Source of the DNA: JBGTSJ01 sp041940305
GTDB lineage: Bacteria > Planctomycetota > Planctomycetia > Planctomycetales > Planctomycetaceae
Direction of reading: 5' to 3'
DNA: 64,000 nucleotides
Assembly: GCA_041940305.1 (NCBI GenBank)
Contig: JBGTSJ010000011.1
Location: 124,001-188,000, forward strand
This document shows, piece by piece, positions 24,571-33,207 of the stretch (within the stretch, counting starts at the first letter, position 1; the number at the start of each line of letters is the position of its first letter). The notes below the pieces were generated by a model. That model saw nothing but the letters and a program-made list of their open reading frames with translations. It was not told where the DNA came from and searched no databases. Both the position numbers and the translations under genes were made by a program.

Positions 24571-27500
24571 TTACGACTCGATCGAGTTGTGGGCATTCTT
24601 CGTCGTTGGTGACCATTCGCGCCGCCGATCCGCTGTCGGGTTGGCCACTCCCTCTGGAAGCAGATTCTCAGAGGTGCTGCGACGAGGGGCGTCAAGACAG
24701 TCGCGACCTTCTCTGAGCAGGAGCACGCGGTTCGAACTCAATTCTGTGAATTCCTGAGTTCGCCCGCTCGGCCATTCGACAGTCATCCGGTTGACCGTTG
24801 CTTCTCCCCCGAGGCCGAACCTCAGTAAACGCTCGTTCGTCGCCTGATAGCCGCATCCGCCGGTCAATTGTGACCGGATCGTGAGCTCGTTGGTGTGGAT
24901 CGTAACCACCGTTCCGACGGCGTCTCGGGCGCTCTGCACTCCAGTCAGACGAACGGCGATCCAGTTTTGAACTGGCCACGTCTGATTCTCCAGCAGCGCC
25001 GGACTCTCGTCGAGAGTCGACAGCACAAGGTCGGTCCGTCCGTCACAGTTCCAGTCGAGAGTGGCGAGACTGCGGCCCATCAGCCGGCGGTGGAAGAAAT
25101 CACCTGATTCCTCAGCCGGAACTTCGCGAAAGCGCCCTGCGCCGGTATTACGGAAGACCTGCGCCGGCATACGTTCCTGCAGGCCTGGTCGGGCGAAGTA
25201 ACCGACGTGGCCGTTGGCGACGACCAAATCGAGATCGCCGTCGCCGTCTGCATCAAGACACTGGGTTCCCCAGCCGATGTAGGGCATTCCCGCGTGCAGC
25301 AGTCCGGATCCTCCAATGCCGTCGCCGAACATGCCACTGGGCTCCTGGACGAAAAAGCTATTGGCCTCATCCTGGTAATTCGTCACAAAGAGGTCGAGAC
25401 GGCCGTCGCCGGTGATGTCTCCGGCGGCGACGCCCATGCAGGCGCTGGTCTCGCCGTTATAGTCCAGCGCCAGGCCCGCCAGGAACGAATCGTCGACCAG
25501 TGTCAGGGACAGGTCTGCGGCCCTGCGAACTTTCAGGAATTCATTAGGATCCTGGTCATTGGCAATGAACAGGGAGAGATCACGTTCTGGAACGAGCGGG
25601 GCGGTATCGGCGACGGCGGAGGCGCTGCCGATGTCAAATCGTGGCGCTCCGTCCAGCAACGACGGCCAGTCGCTCTGATCCGCCCGGAAGACGACGACTG
25701 CCAACCCTGCTCCCCGGCGAGAGTGCGTATCCTGCTGAATGAGTCGTACTGCGCCGTCACCCGATGAGATCAAGGCGTCATCCAGGGACTCGGCGTACTC
25801 CTGCGGTGAGCAGTCATTCTCATTGCAGATCATCCGAAAGAGCTGCGGACCCTCGACGTAGTTGACATCGAACAGATCCGGGTGGCCGTCGGCGTTGAGG
25901 TCCGCCATCGCGCAACTGGTGGTCCAGGCGGAAAGAGTTGATACGCCCTGCGGCGTGCCGTCGGCGAAGGTGCCGTCGCCGAGATTGATGAGCAGATGGT
26001 TGACGCCGATGTTGGCGACGTAAATGTCGGCAAATCCGTCGTTGTTAAAGTCGCCGCAGGCGCATCCCTGGCCGAACCCATCGTCGGCAGGGAGAGCGAC
26101 CAGCGTGCAGTTGTCGAAGCGTGGGCCACGATTGCGAAAAATCACATCGCGCAGGGCGGGATTATCAGCCGGCTGATCGGCGCCGGCCGGCCAATCCTCA
26201 CCCTGGGTCAGGAACAGGTCGGGCCAGCCGTCGCTGTCGTAGTCCAGTATTCCGGTGCCGCCGCCGGTCGTCTCCTGCATGCGGACGCCGTCCAGCCCGG
26301 CGACGTTTCCCCGGTGATAGCGGAAATCGAGCCCGACCGATGGGCCAACGTCCTCGAACCGGATATTAACCTTTTGCGGGATTCCATCATCGGCCCTGGC
26401 GGTTGCGTCCACCTGCGTCAGGATCCGCGCGAACTCGGGCAGTTCGCTGAGATCGAAGCGGACCGTCAAGTTGGCGGATTGCAACATGCGAGGGGACTGC
26501 GAGTGCGGATAGCTGGAGAGCTGTGCGAGAGTCTGGCGCAGCCAGCTGGCGGTCAGATGCTTCGACTGTAGCGTGACGGCCCAACTCCAGGCTTCCCACT
26601 CGCGCCCCATTTCCCGCAGCAGGTCAAGCAACTGGTGGGCGGACGCTGCATCCCGGCCGCCGGAGTCCAGGACACCGGAAAGGTTCTGCTTCAGTTCATA
26701 GATGTCTTCGGCCCGTTTGGCGAAGCTTTGACGCACCTGCGGGTCCAGCCCAGTTGAGATCTGACCCAGCTGATAGGCCGCCCGGTACGAAGTCGGACAC
26801 TGTCGGGCGCTTTCCCAGAAGCACCGCGCCGCCACGGCCGGCTCGTCCACACGCAGAGCCCAGAGACCGCGCGTATACCAGATGGCCGGATGATCCTGCA
26901 CGGAAGCCGGCAGAGCCTGATGCCAGCGCATCAACTCCTCGTTGGACGACTGGAGCAGCAGGACTTCACCGAGCAGCGCCTGGGCGGTGGCCAATTCGGG
27001 ATCGGCGGCGATCGCCGCCTGCAGGCGGTGCTGCGCCGAGTCGATCGCCCCGTCCTCAATGTTCTCGACGGCCAGCCCCAGCTGAACCGCAGGATCGTCC
27101 GGCGCCAGCCGCTCGAACTCTTCCAGCCGCGTCTGATCTTCGCCGTGCCTGCGTTCGAAATCGGTGAGCAGCACCAGCGGTTTGAAACCGAGGTCCGGCG
27201 TCCTCATCAGCCGCGTGAGGTGACGATCCGCTTCCGCTCGCTGTCCCGTCAGCGCGTAGAGTTCGGCCACGCGGGACGTCACCGGATTCAGCTTCGGCTG
27301 GTAGTTCAGTACGTATTCATACGATTCAATCGCAGCACTCAGTCGTCCCAGAGACTCCTGCAGTTGCGCGGCGGCGAGCGCCGCGTCGACGGAAACCGTT
27401 GAACCATCGCGAGGAATGCCATTGAAGTACCCCAGCGCGCCTACGGCGTCGCCGCTGTTGAGGTGTTCGTTCCCCATTTGCCACTGTCGCTCGCTCGAAT

Positions 27501-27642
27501 CCGGAGCCGAGGGAGAGTTCTCAGCGGCATTCATCGCGGCGGATGCGAGCGATCCCGTTCGGTGCTCGTGCTCTCCTATCTCGTCACGGGAGCATCCCAC
27601 GACAACCAGCCCGAGCAGCACAAACGCGATCGACTTGGGCAT
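24571..27642 (-). CDS. TPR / FG-GAP (VCBS) / ASPIC-UnbV lipoprotein, CRTAC1-like
   Basis: A 1023-residue lipoprotein. The signal peptide MPKSIAFVLLGLVVVGC ends in a lipobox with Cys17. Tetratricopeptide repeats fill roughly 50-400 (DAALAAAQLQESLGRLSAAIESYEYVL, PELATAQALLGEVLLL). From about 430 a beta-propeller of FG-GAP/VCBS repeats follows, with calcium-loop motifs such as DYDSDGWPDLFL, DFNNDGFADIYV, DLNADGHPDLFD, DITGDGRLDLFV and DADGDGDLDLVV. The C-terminal ASPIC/UnbV domain contains LTGGCGYQATNERLLRFGLG and VEWPSGRTQEF. It is the last gene of the CRTAC1/heptaheme run. The family is calcium-binding and cell-surface in animals; the bacterial role is unknown. ATG 27642 starts the signal peptide. 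Confidence 0.9.
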   Translation of the reverse strand: MPKSIAFVLLGLVVVGCSRDEIGEHEHRTGSLASAAMNAAENSPSAPDSSERQWQMGNEHLNSGDAVGALGYFNGIPRDGSTVSVDAALAAAQLQESLGRLSAAIESYEYVLNYQPKLNPVTSRVAELYALTGQRAEADRHLTRLMRTPDLGFKPLVLLTDFERRHGEDQTRLEEFERLAPDDPAVQLGLAVENIEDGAIDSAQHRLQAAIAADPELATAQALLGEVLLLQSSNEELMRWHQALPASVQDHPAIWYTRGLWALRVDEPAVAARCFWESARQCPTSYRAAYQLGQISTGLDPQVRQSFAKRAEDIYELKQNLSGVLDSGGRDAASAHQLLDLLREMGREWEAWSWAVTLQSKHLTASWLRQTLAQLSSYPHSQSPRMLQSANLTVRFDLSELPEFARILTQVDATARADDGIPQKVNIRFEDVGPSVGLDFRYHRGNVAGLDGVRMQETTGGGTGILDYDSDGWPDLFLTQGEDWPAGADQPADNPALRDVIFRNRGPRFDNCTLVALPADDGFGQGCACGDFNNDGFADIYVANIGVNHLLINLGDGTFADGTPQGVSTLSAWTTSCAMADLNADGHPDLFDVNYVEGPQLFRMICNENDCSPQEYAESLDDALISSGDGAVRLIQQDTHSRRGAGLAVVVFRADQSDWPSLLDGAPRFDIGSASAVADTAPLVPERDLSLFIANDQDPNEFLKVRRAADLSLTLVDDSFLAGLALDYNGETSACMGVAAGDITGDGRLDLFVTNYQDEANSFFVQEPSGMFGDGIGGSGLLHAGMPYIGWGTQCLDADGDGDLDLVVANGHVGYFARPGLQERMPAQVFRNTGAGRFREVPAEESGDFFHRRLMGRSLATLDWNCDGRTDLVLSTLDESPALLENQTWPVQNWIAVRLTGVQSARDAVGTVVTIHTNELTIRSQLTGGCGYQATNERLLRFGLGGEATVNRMTVEWPSGRTQEFTELSSNRVLLLREGRDCLDAPRRSTSENLLPEGVANPTADRRREWSPTTKNAHNSIES

Positions 27643-27786
27643 TGCGTGCCTCTCCGAACGCAGACCGACGGACACACTTCGACGCGGCTTCACCGTTGTC
27701 AAAGCTTCAGGACGTAATCTGCTTTCAAACAGTTTGAGCGTCGGCGGACCGGACGCTCTGAATTGCTTCAAAATGAACCATCCATC

Positions 27787-29694
27787 CTAGGGTGCCTTGG
27801 TGGAGCGGTCCTCGGCCTGCAACATCTCGTAGAGCGTCTGGTGCTTCCCTGAAAGTCCCTGCTGGCCGGTAATTCGGTACGCCTCCGCGAGCCAGCCATG
27901 AATCTGGGGGCTCCAGGGCCGAATCTCGGCCGCTTTGAGAGCCGAATCGATGGCTTCGTCCCACCGGCCGGCACGGCCCAGTATGTGAGCCATCCGCCCG
28001 TGATAGTCATAGTGATGCGGATTGACCTCGATGAGCCGCCTGCCAAAGCGCAAGCCCCCTTCGAGATCACCAACCTCATGGCTGAAAAACATCCTCTGGC
28101 GGAGGGCATATTCATCATTGGGATCAATCGCCAGCGCCAAATCGAGCATCGCGATGGCGCTTCGCGTATCCTGCGCGAGGAAGTAGGCAGTTCCCAGCGC
28201 AGCGAGGGCTTCGGTGTCGTCCGAATTGGCAGCCACCCAGGGGGAGAGCAAGGGAATCGCCTGCTGTGCCAGCGGCCCATATTCTTCCGCCTGATGGACG
28301 AGGAGGACCCCCCGGGAACGATCGATCAGTTCCACAGGGATCCGGTCTTGCTCGTAGACTCGGAACTCGAGGGTTCCGCTGTCATCAGCACCTTCGCCGA
28401 GGCGCCGCAAGACGCGATGGTCCGTCTGCGAGGTGTGCGGGACGTCGTTCGCCTCGAGTCTGGGCATGTGGCATTGCATGCAGGAATCCTCGCGCGACGC
28501 CTGCAGTCGGACCGACAGCTCCATGGCACAGTCGATACGGTCTCCGCTCGTGTGGCACTCCAGGCACTTCGCACGATAGAAGCGGATCCGCTCCGCCTCT
28601 TCGGGCACGGTGTGCGGATCATGGCAGGAGGTGCAACTCATGCTTCCCCGGCTTTCGATGTAGCAGCGACTGGACAGCATCTGCTCCGCCTGTCCGACCG
28701 CGCTCGTCGTGCCGTCACCGGAAACCTTGGTGCCGGCGATCAGGATTGTCCAGACGTCGGCCAGCGCCTGGCCCGGACGGAAGGTGAACTGGCTGCGCCC
28801 CGGGTGCGCGACCCGGTCCAGCCCCTGGAGATGGCATTGCAGGCAGACGTCGTCGCAGAAGGGCTGGTTCAAGTGCCGGGGATTGACGATGGGATCGGCG
28901 CCGCTGTGCGGCTCGTGCTCGGACTGATGGAAAGCGACATGGGCCGCGCCTGGACCATGGCAGCGTTCACAGCCGATTCCCATTTCGAGGATCGGGACGC
29001 TTTGGAACGAGTGCTCCCGATCGGGACGCGGCGCCGCGCGTCCTACGTGACAGAACACGCAGCCGTCGAGGACGCGGCGCTCAAAATGCTGATTTGCCGC
29101 TTCGTAGCCCGGAGAGAAATCCCAGCTGCGATTACCTGCGTACCACGTCATCGGCGACATGTACAGTTCGCCGCCGGCATCGTGAAAATACGAATGCGCG
29201 CGGGCTCCGGATCCCACCGCGTAATGCATCTTCACGGTCCGCCGGCAGATCTCGTTCGCTGCTTCGTCGAAGGCGATCTCGTGATGCAGCATCTCGCCAT
29301 CATCAATGGTGACTCGATATTCGAAGTGGAGCGTCGAGTCGGACGGACCGCGCGCCGTGAACTGAGGCGGCTTCTCGGACGATCTGCGCAGGGGCGTCGA
29401 AGCTGCCGGCGAAACCGACCGCGACATTGGATGCGACCGGTACGCCTGGCTGATATCCGCGTGGCAGTCAGAGCACGTCTCGCTGCCGACATATCCCGGA
29501 TCCTGAAGTGCTGTATGGCCCTGAGGACTTTTGTCGGGCGCCACCGCGGATTCCGCGGCTCGCGGAGGAGCAGGATCGACGACCTTGATTTCGCTCAGCG
29601 GATCGCGGAGCGCCTCCACCGCGGCCCAAGCCAGCACCCCCAGGACGCAGAGCGCCGCAAGACCCGCAACGATCTTCGTGCGGAGACCGTTCAC
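27787..29694 (-). CDS. Heptaheme c-type cytochrome with C-terminal TPR domain
   Basis: A 635-residue protein with an N-terminal signal anchor (about 7-29). Seven CxxCH heme sites are visible: CSDCH (74), CVFCH (212), CERCH (242), CLQCH (284), CTSCH (354), CLECH (377) and CMQCH (405). Spacing and the CHGPGA, CTSCHDPH and CMQCHMP contexts recall cytochrome c554/nitrite-reductase-type multiheme folds. A TPR region runs from about 470 to 620 (TEALAALGTAYFLAQDTRSAIAML, AGRWDEAIDSALKAAEI). It should carry electrons outside the cytoplasmic membrane while the TPRs bind a partner. The start is GTG at 29694, overlapping the previous stop as GTGA, so it is translationally coupled to the CRTAC1 gene upstream. 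Confidence 0.93.
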   Translation of the reverse strand: MNGLRTKIVAGLAALCVLGVLAWAAVEALRDPLSEIKVVDPAPPRAAESAVAPDKSPQGHTALQDPGYVGSETCSDCHADISQAYRSHPMSRSVSPAASTPLRRSSEKPPQFTARGPSDSTLHFEYRVTIDDGEMLHHEIAFDEAANEICRRTVKMHYAVGSGARAHSYFHDAGGELYMSPMTWYAGNRSWDFSPGYEAANQHFERRVLDGCVFCHVGRAAPRPDREHSFQSVPILEMGIGCERCHGPGAAHVAFHQSEHEPHSGADPIVNPRHLNQPFCDDVCLQCHLQGLDRVAHPGRSQFTFRPGQALADVWTILIAGTKVSGDGTTSAVGQAEQMLSSRCYIESRGSMSCTSCHDPHTVPEEAERIRFYRAKCLECHTSGDRIDCAMELSVRLQASREDSCMQCHMPRLEANDVPHTSQTDHRVLRRLGEGADDSGTLEFRVYEQDRIPVELIDRSRGVLLVHQAEEYGPLAQQAIPLLSPWVAANSDDTEALAALGTAYFLAQDTRSAIAMLDLALAIDPNDEYALRQRMFFSHEVGDLEGGLRFGRRLIEVNPHHYDYHGRMAHILGRAGRWDEAIDSALKAAEIRPWSPQIHGWLAEAYRITGQQGLSGKHQTLYEMLQAEDRSTKAP

Positions 29695-31484
29695 TCGCCG
29701 GCCCCTCCTTCGCGGACGACAAGCTCCTGATCAACGGAGACGGATTCGATGCGGCTGGTCTGCCCCGACGGCCAGATGATCTCGATTGCGACGTCCTCAG
29801 CGGACTCTCCGAGTCCAAAACAGATCAGCGGCTCATTCGAGGCACAGTAACTGGTTCCACCGGCGAGCTGTGAATGCAGCACGACATTGTTCTGCGTTAA
29901 CCTCGCCTGCGCGCCGATCCCCACCCGATTGCTGGCCGTTCCGATGAGCCTTAGATTCAGCCAGTGCCCCTGGTCGCGATCATTGCGCAGCAGCGCAGCG
30001 GAGTCGAGCTGATGGCTGACGGCGAGGTCCAGGTCGCCGTCCCGGTCAAAATCGGCCGACGCGACGCCGCGTCCCAACAGTTTTTGCTTGAAGTAAGGGC
30101 CCGCCTGCCCCGACTGGTCAATCCACCTCGTCCCGTTCCAGGCGAAGAGCTGGGCCGGCATCTTGAATTGGTCACCCAGTCGCTGAAACGAATCGTCGAT
30201 ATGGCCGTTGGCAACGAACAGCTCAGCGAATCCGTTGCAGTCGAAGTCGGCCATGATCGTTCCGAATCCCAGGTAGGGCAGGGTCGGCAGGTGCAGGGCC
30301 GTCTCCTGGGTGACGTCCCCAAACATGCCGCCGCCCAGTCCCTGATACAGTGTGTTGGAATCGGACGTAAAGTGCGTCAGATAGAGATCGTAATGACCAT
30401 CCCGGTTGTAGTCTCCGAATCCGACCCCCATGCTGGCCTGGTACAGACCTTCTCCGCTGGCGGCGCACCCGGAGAGGACGGCGGTTTCCCGAAATCGCAG
30501 GCTGCCCCGGTTAATGAACAGGTGGTTCGCGGTCGTATCGTTCGCGACGAAGACGTCGGCGAGTTGATCGCTGTTCAGGTCCGCGATGACGACTCCCAGC
30601 GACTTGCTGCCGGGCTGATCGAGTCCCGCCGATCCCAGGATGGTCTCAAACGTTCCGTCGCCGCGATTGACGAACAGTTGATTGGGAACCGGTCCGACAT
30701 CTTTGGGATGGCAGATTCCGGGCAACCCGTCGCCGCGAAAGCAGGGAATGGGATCGTCAGGATCGTAGTCCAGATAGTTGCAGACAAACAGGTCCAGATC
30801 GCCGTCGTGATCCAGATCGCCCCAGGCAGCGCTGCTGGCCCAGAGTGGATTGATCAGATCGGCCGCGTGCGTCTGATCCAGGAACGTGCCGTCACCGAGA
30901 TTGCGATAGAACGTATCGAGCCCGACGTTCGTGACGTAGACATCCGCGAATCCGTCATTGTCGAAGTCTCCTATGGCGACACCCTGGCCGAATCCCGTCT
31001 CCCGCAGTCCGCTCGCAGTCGTCACATCACGGAAGCGGGCGCCGTCGGAATTGCGGAACAGACGGTCGAGCGGATTGGACGCGCGGTTCGCCGCGAGCGG
31101 ACTCCCTCCCTGGACCAGGAGCAGGTCGGGGAAGCCGTTGCAGTCGTAGTCGAACCAGCCCACGCCGCCGCCCGACATCTGGGTCATCAGCTTGGCCGGA
31201 GAATCGCCATTATCGTAGTGGAAGACGATGCCCAGTTTCGGGGCGACGTCCTCAAAACTGGCGGAGGTCGCAGGCAGATCTCCCGCGGTGTCGCGGACTC
31301 TGTCCTGTAATCGTGTGACGTCCAGGTCGGCGAGCAGCGAGGACGGGGAATCAGCCCCGCCACTGTTCACTGTGGTCGCTGGAGGAGGCGCCGCAGCGCC
31401 ATCGGGAAGAGAGTCGGACTGCGAGCCGGTGCATCCGAAGACGAACGCGAGGCACAGTCCGAACCGGCGAAGGCAACGATTCAC
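29691..31484 (-). CDS. FG-GAP (VCBS) / ASPIC-UnbV lipoprotein, CRTAC1-like
   Basis: A 597-residue protein beginning with a lipoprotein-type signal (VNRCLRRFGLCLAFVFGC, lipobox Cys18). After a short linker the FG-GAP/VCBS propeller spans about 65-500 with calcium-loop repeats (DYDCNGFPDLLL, DFDNDGFADVYV, DLDHDGDLDLFV, DLNSDQLADVFV, DYNRDGHYDLYL, DFDCNGFAELFV, DFDRDGDLDLAV). The ASPIC/UnbV domain closes the protein (LAGGTSYCASNEPLICFGLG, EIIWPSGQTSRIESV). GTG at 31484 is preferred to TTG at 31520, because it begins the signal peptide and has AAGG 9 bases upstream. Its stop overlaps the start of the heptaheme cytochrome gene. Confidence 0.9.
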   Translation of the reverse strand: MNRCLRRFGLCLAFVFGCTGSQSDSLPDGAAAPPPATTVNSGGADSPSSLLADLDVTRLQDRVRDTAGDLPATSASFEDVAPKLGIVFHYDNGDSPAKLMTQMSGGGVGWFDYDCNGFPDLLLVQGGSPLAANRASNPLDRLFRNSDGARFRDVTTASGLRETGFGQGVAIGDFDNDGFADVYVTNVGLDTFYRNLGDGTFLDQTHAADLINPLWASSAAWGDLDHDGDLDLFVCNYLDYDPDDPIPCFRGDGLPGICHPKDVGPVPNQLFVNRGDGTFETILGSAGLDQPGSKSLGVVIADLNSDQLADVFVANDTTANHLFINRGSLRFRETAVLSGCAASGEGLYQASMGVGFGDYNRDGHYDLYLTHFTSDSNTLYQGLGGGMFGDVTQETALHLPTLPYLGFGTIMADFDCNGFAELFVANGHIDDSFQRLGDQFKMPAQLFAWNGTRWIDQSGQAGPYFKQKLLGRGVASADFDRDGDLDLAVSHQLDSAALLRNDRDQGHWLNLRLIGTASNRVGIGAQARLTQNNVVLHSQLAGGTSYCASNEPLICFGLGESAEDVAIEIIWPSGQTSRIESVSVDQELVVREGGAGE

Positions 31485-31533
31485 GGGTCCCAACCTTGGA
31501 CCGAAACCGAAAGGCGCCAACCAAGAAGACGCT

Positions 31534-31560
31534 CACGATTCACACGTCGTGTGAATCGTG
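31534..31560 (-). terminator. Hairpin terminator after the DUF1559 gene
   Basis: A 12-bp perfect stem (CACGATTCACAC / GTGTGAATCGTG) with a 3-base loop. Read on the minus strand it is followed by a moderately T-rich stretch (TCTTCTTGGTTGG). It lies between the DUF1559 stop and the next start, so it likely ends the DUF1559 transcript and separates it from the CRTAC1/heptaheme genes. Confidence 0.7.
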
Positions 31561-31598
31561 GCGCCTTGTTGGCCTTAGGGCAATTCCGGAACAGAAGA

Positions 31599-32705
31599 TT
31601 AGAACTCGCCGACGATGTCGTTGGCGGCCGCAGTCATGAGAGACTGCAGCGGTCCCTGCCGATAGCCGCCAGCGCCAGCCTCGATTCCCTGGCCGGTTCC
31701 AATGTTCTCACTGATGAACCGCACGGAGCCGTCCGCCAGGAGTGCATGGGCGCCGCCGGTATGGATGCTCTGAAAACCAGTGCAGCGCGGGTCGGACCAG
31801 TCCCCCGGACTGGTCTTGTTAATAGCTTCGCCGGAACTGATCGGACCAAAGGGAGCGATCCACAGCGCGTCCCGATTGACTCTGGCGTAATTGACCCGGC
31901 CACTGATGCCGTCGCGTCCGATCCAGTGATGATTCTCAAAGATCGCGATTGTGTTGGACGTGCCGTCTGGAATCTGCGCAATGTTGGCCGAGCCGCGCCC
32001 CCAGAAGACGCCCCGCACCTTGGGATAATCGTCCCAGTCGTGCTCGTACGACTGCACCCAGTGCGAACTGGACCACTTGGCGTTGTTGCGATGCGTCGGC
32101 GTGCCGTAGTCGCAATCCTTCCAGTCCGTCCACACGAATCCCATATTGCCGACGTAGTCAGTGCGGCCGCCATCATAGTGGGGCCCCGAGGCGAAGTCTC
32201 CGCCGTACGGGTTCGCACTGTTCGTCAGGCAGCCGCGCACGACCTTCCCTTGGGGGTTGCTGGGACAGATGAGCGTTTCAATGATCGTCTTCGCTCCCGA
32301 GACCACGACCGGGTGCCCGTATCCGGATGTGTTGACGACGGTCGCGTTGTTCAGGTGGGGGCCGATCTGGTTATACAGCGGCGCCTGGTCCAGGTAGGGA
32401 AGCGAGGCCGTGATCCAGGAGGCTCCCAGCCAGTCCTGCACGTCCTGCCCGGGCGGGCTCGTGGGCCACGTCAGGGTGCCGTCGAAGCACATAGGGAACT
32501 GGCGGAACACGTCATGGTAGTTGTGGATCGCCAGCCCCAACTGCTTCAGGTTGTTCTTGCACTGCGTCCGGCGAGCCGCCTCGCGTGCCTGCTGCACCGC
32601 CGGCAGCAACAGCGCGATCAGGATCGCAATAATGGCGATCACGACGAGCAGCTCGATGAGCGTAAAGGCTCGCCGGTCCCATCTCATCCACCTCCGCGTC
32701 TTCAT
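31599..32705 (-). CDS. DUF1559 pseudopilin-like protein
   Basis: A 368-residue DUF1559 protein with a type IV prepilin-like N-terminus: a positively charged leader (MKTRRWMRWDRRA), then FTLIELLVVIAIIAILIALLLP with the Glu at +5. The cleavage-site residue is Ala rather than the usual Gly before Phe. PAVQQAREAARRTQCKNNLKQLGLAIHNYHD follows, the hallmark of the family, then a globular domain with a C-terminal H-X9-DG block (AHALLADGSVRFISENI). Planctomycetes carry dozens of these proteins; they are assumed to be exported by a type II secretion/type IV pilus-like system. A small lipoprotein gene lies immediately upstream, a common arrangement. ATG at 32705 is taken; ATG at codon 7 is possible. 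Confidence 0.93.
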   Translation of the reverse strand: MKTRRWMRWDRRAFTLIELLVVIAIIAILIALLLPAVQQAREAARRTQCKNNLKQLGLAIHNYHDVFRQFPMCFDGTLTWPTSPPGQDVQDWLGASWITASLPYLDQAPLYNQIGPHLNNATVVNTSGYGHPVVVSGAKTIIETLICPSNPQGKVVRGCLTNSANPYGGDFASGPHYDGGRTDYVGNMGFVWTDWKDCDYGTPTHRNNAKWSSSHWVQSYEHDWDDYPKVRGVFWGRGSANIAQIPDGTSNTIAIFENHHWIGRDGISGRVNYARVNRDALWIAPFGPISSGEAINKTSPGDWSDPRCTGFQSIHTGGAHALLADGSVRFISENIGTGQGIEAGAGGYRQGPLQSLMTAAANDIVGEF

Positions 32706-32794
32706 AGAACTCTCCTTTCGATTAGAGCAACGACTGATAGATCAACGACTGACGTCAGAGAAAACGGAAACAAAGATCGAGCCGCAGTGCACAA

Positions 32795-32974
32795 CTAATT
32801 GCCAGGCTGCGCACCATGCTGGCCCTGCTGATATCGCGCTCGCGCCTCCTCCCGGGCGGCTTCCGCCTCCGGAGACTCCTCTTCGAGATGCGACATATCC
32901 GCCTCTTCGGGAGCACCACATCCCACGGAAAACGCGGACGAGACCAGCATCAGCGCAAAGAATAACCTTCGCAT
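32795..32974 (-). CDS. Small lipoprotein preceding DUF1559
   Basis: A 59-residue lipoprotein: signal peptide MRRLFFALMLVSSAFSVGC with a lipobox (SVGC, Cys19), followed by a 40-residue acidic, Glu/Ala-rich, probably helical tail (EEADMSHLEEESPEAEAAREEARARYQQ). Small lipoproteins of this kind often sit directly upstream of DUF1559 genes in Planctomycetes; the gap here is 89 bases on the same strand. Function is unknown. ATG at 32974 is chosen because the lipoprotein signal starts there; the frame extends 11 codons further upstream. Confidence 0.8.
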   Translation of the reverse strand: MRRLFFALMLVSSAFSVGCGAPEEADMSHLEEESPEAEAAREEARARYQQGQHGAQPGN

Positions 32975-33207
32975 GGAATGCACCTGCTCAATGGAGTTGG
33001 GGAACAAGAGGAAGGATTCTTAAGAAATTACAGTAAGTAATCGCGAAAAGCAAGCGCCAATACGACCCTCGGCTGAATCTCGGTCCCGGTTGAAGCGCGG
33101 GGTGCAGACGCAATGTCTTTGTCTGTCTTCGCTTGCTGGCGCTGTGGGTGTATTCGCGTCGCCGCGGCAAGCCTGACGCCTCGCCGCAGCGCAACGTCCC
33201 CAAACGC

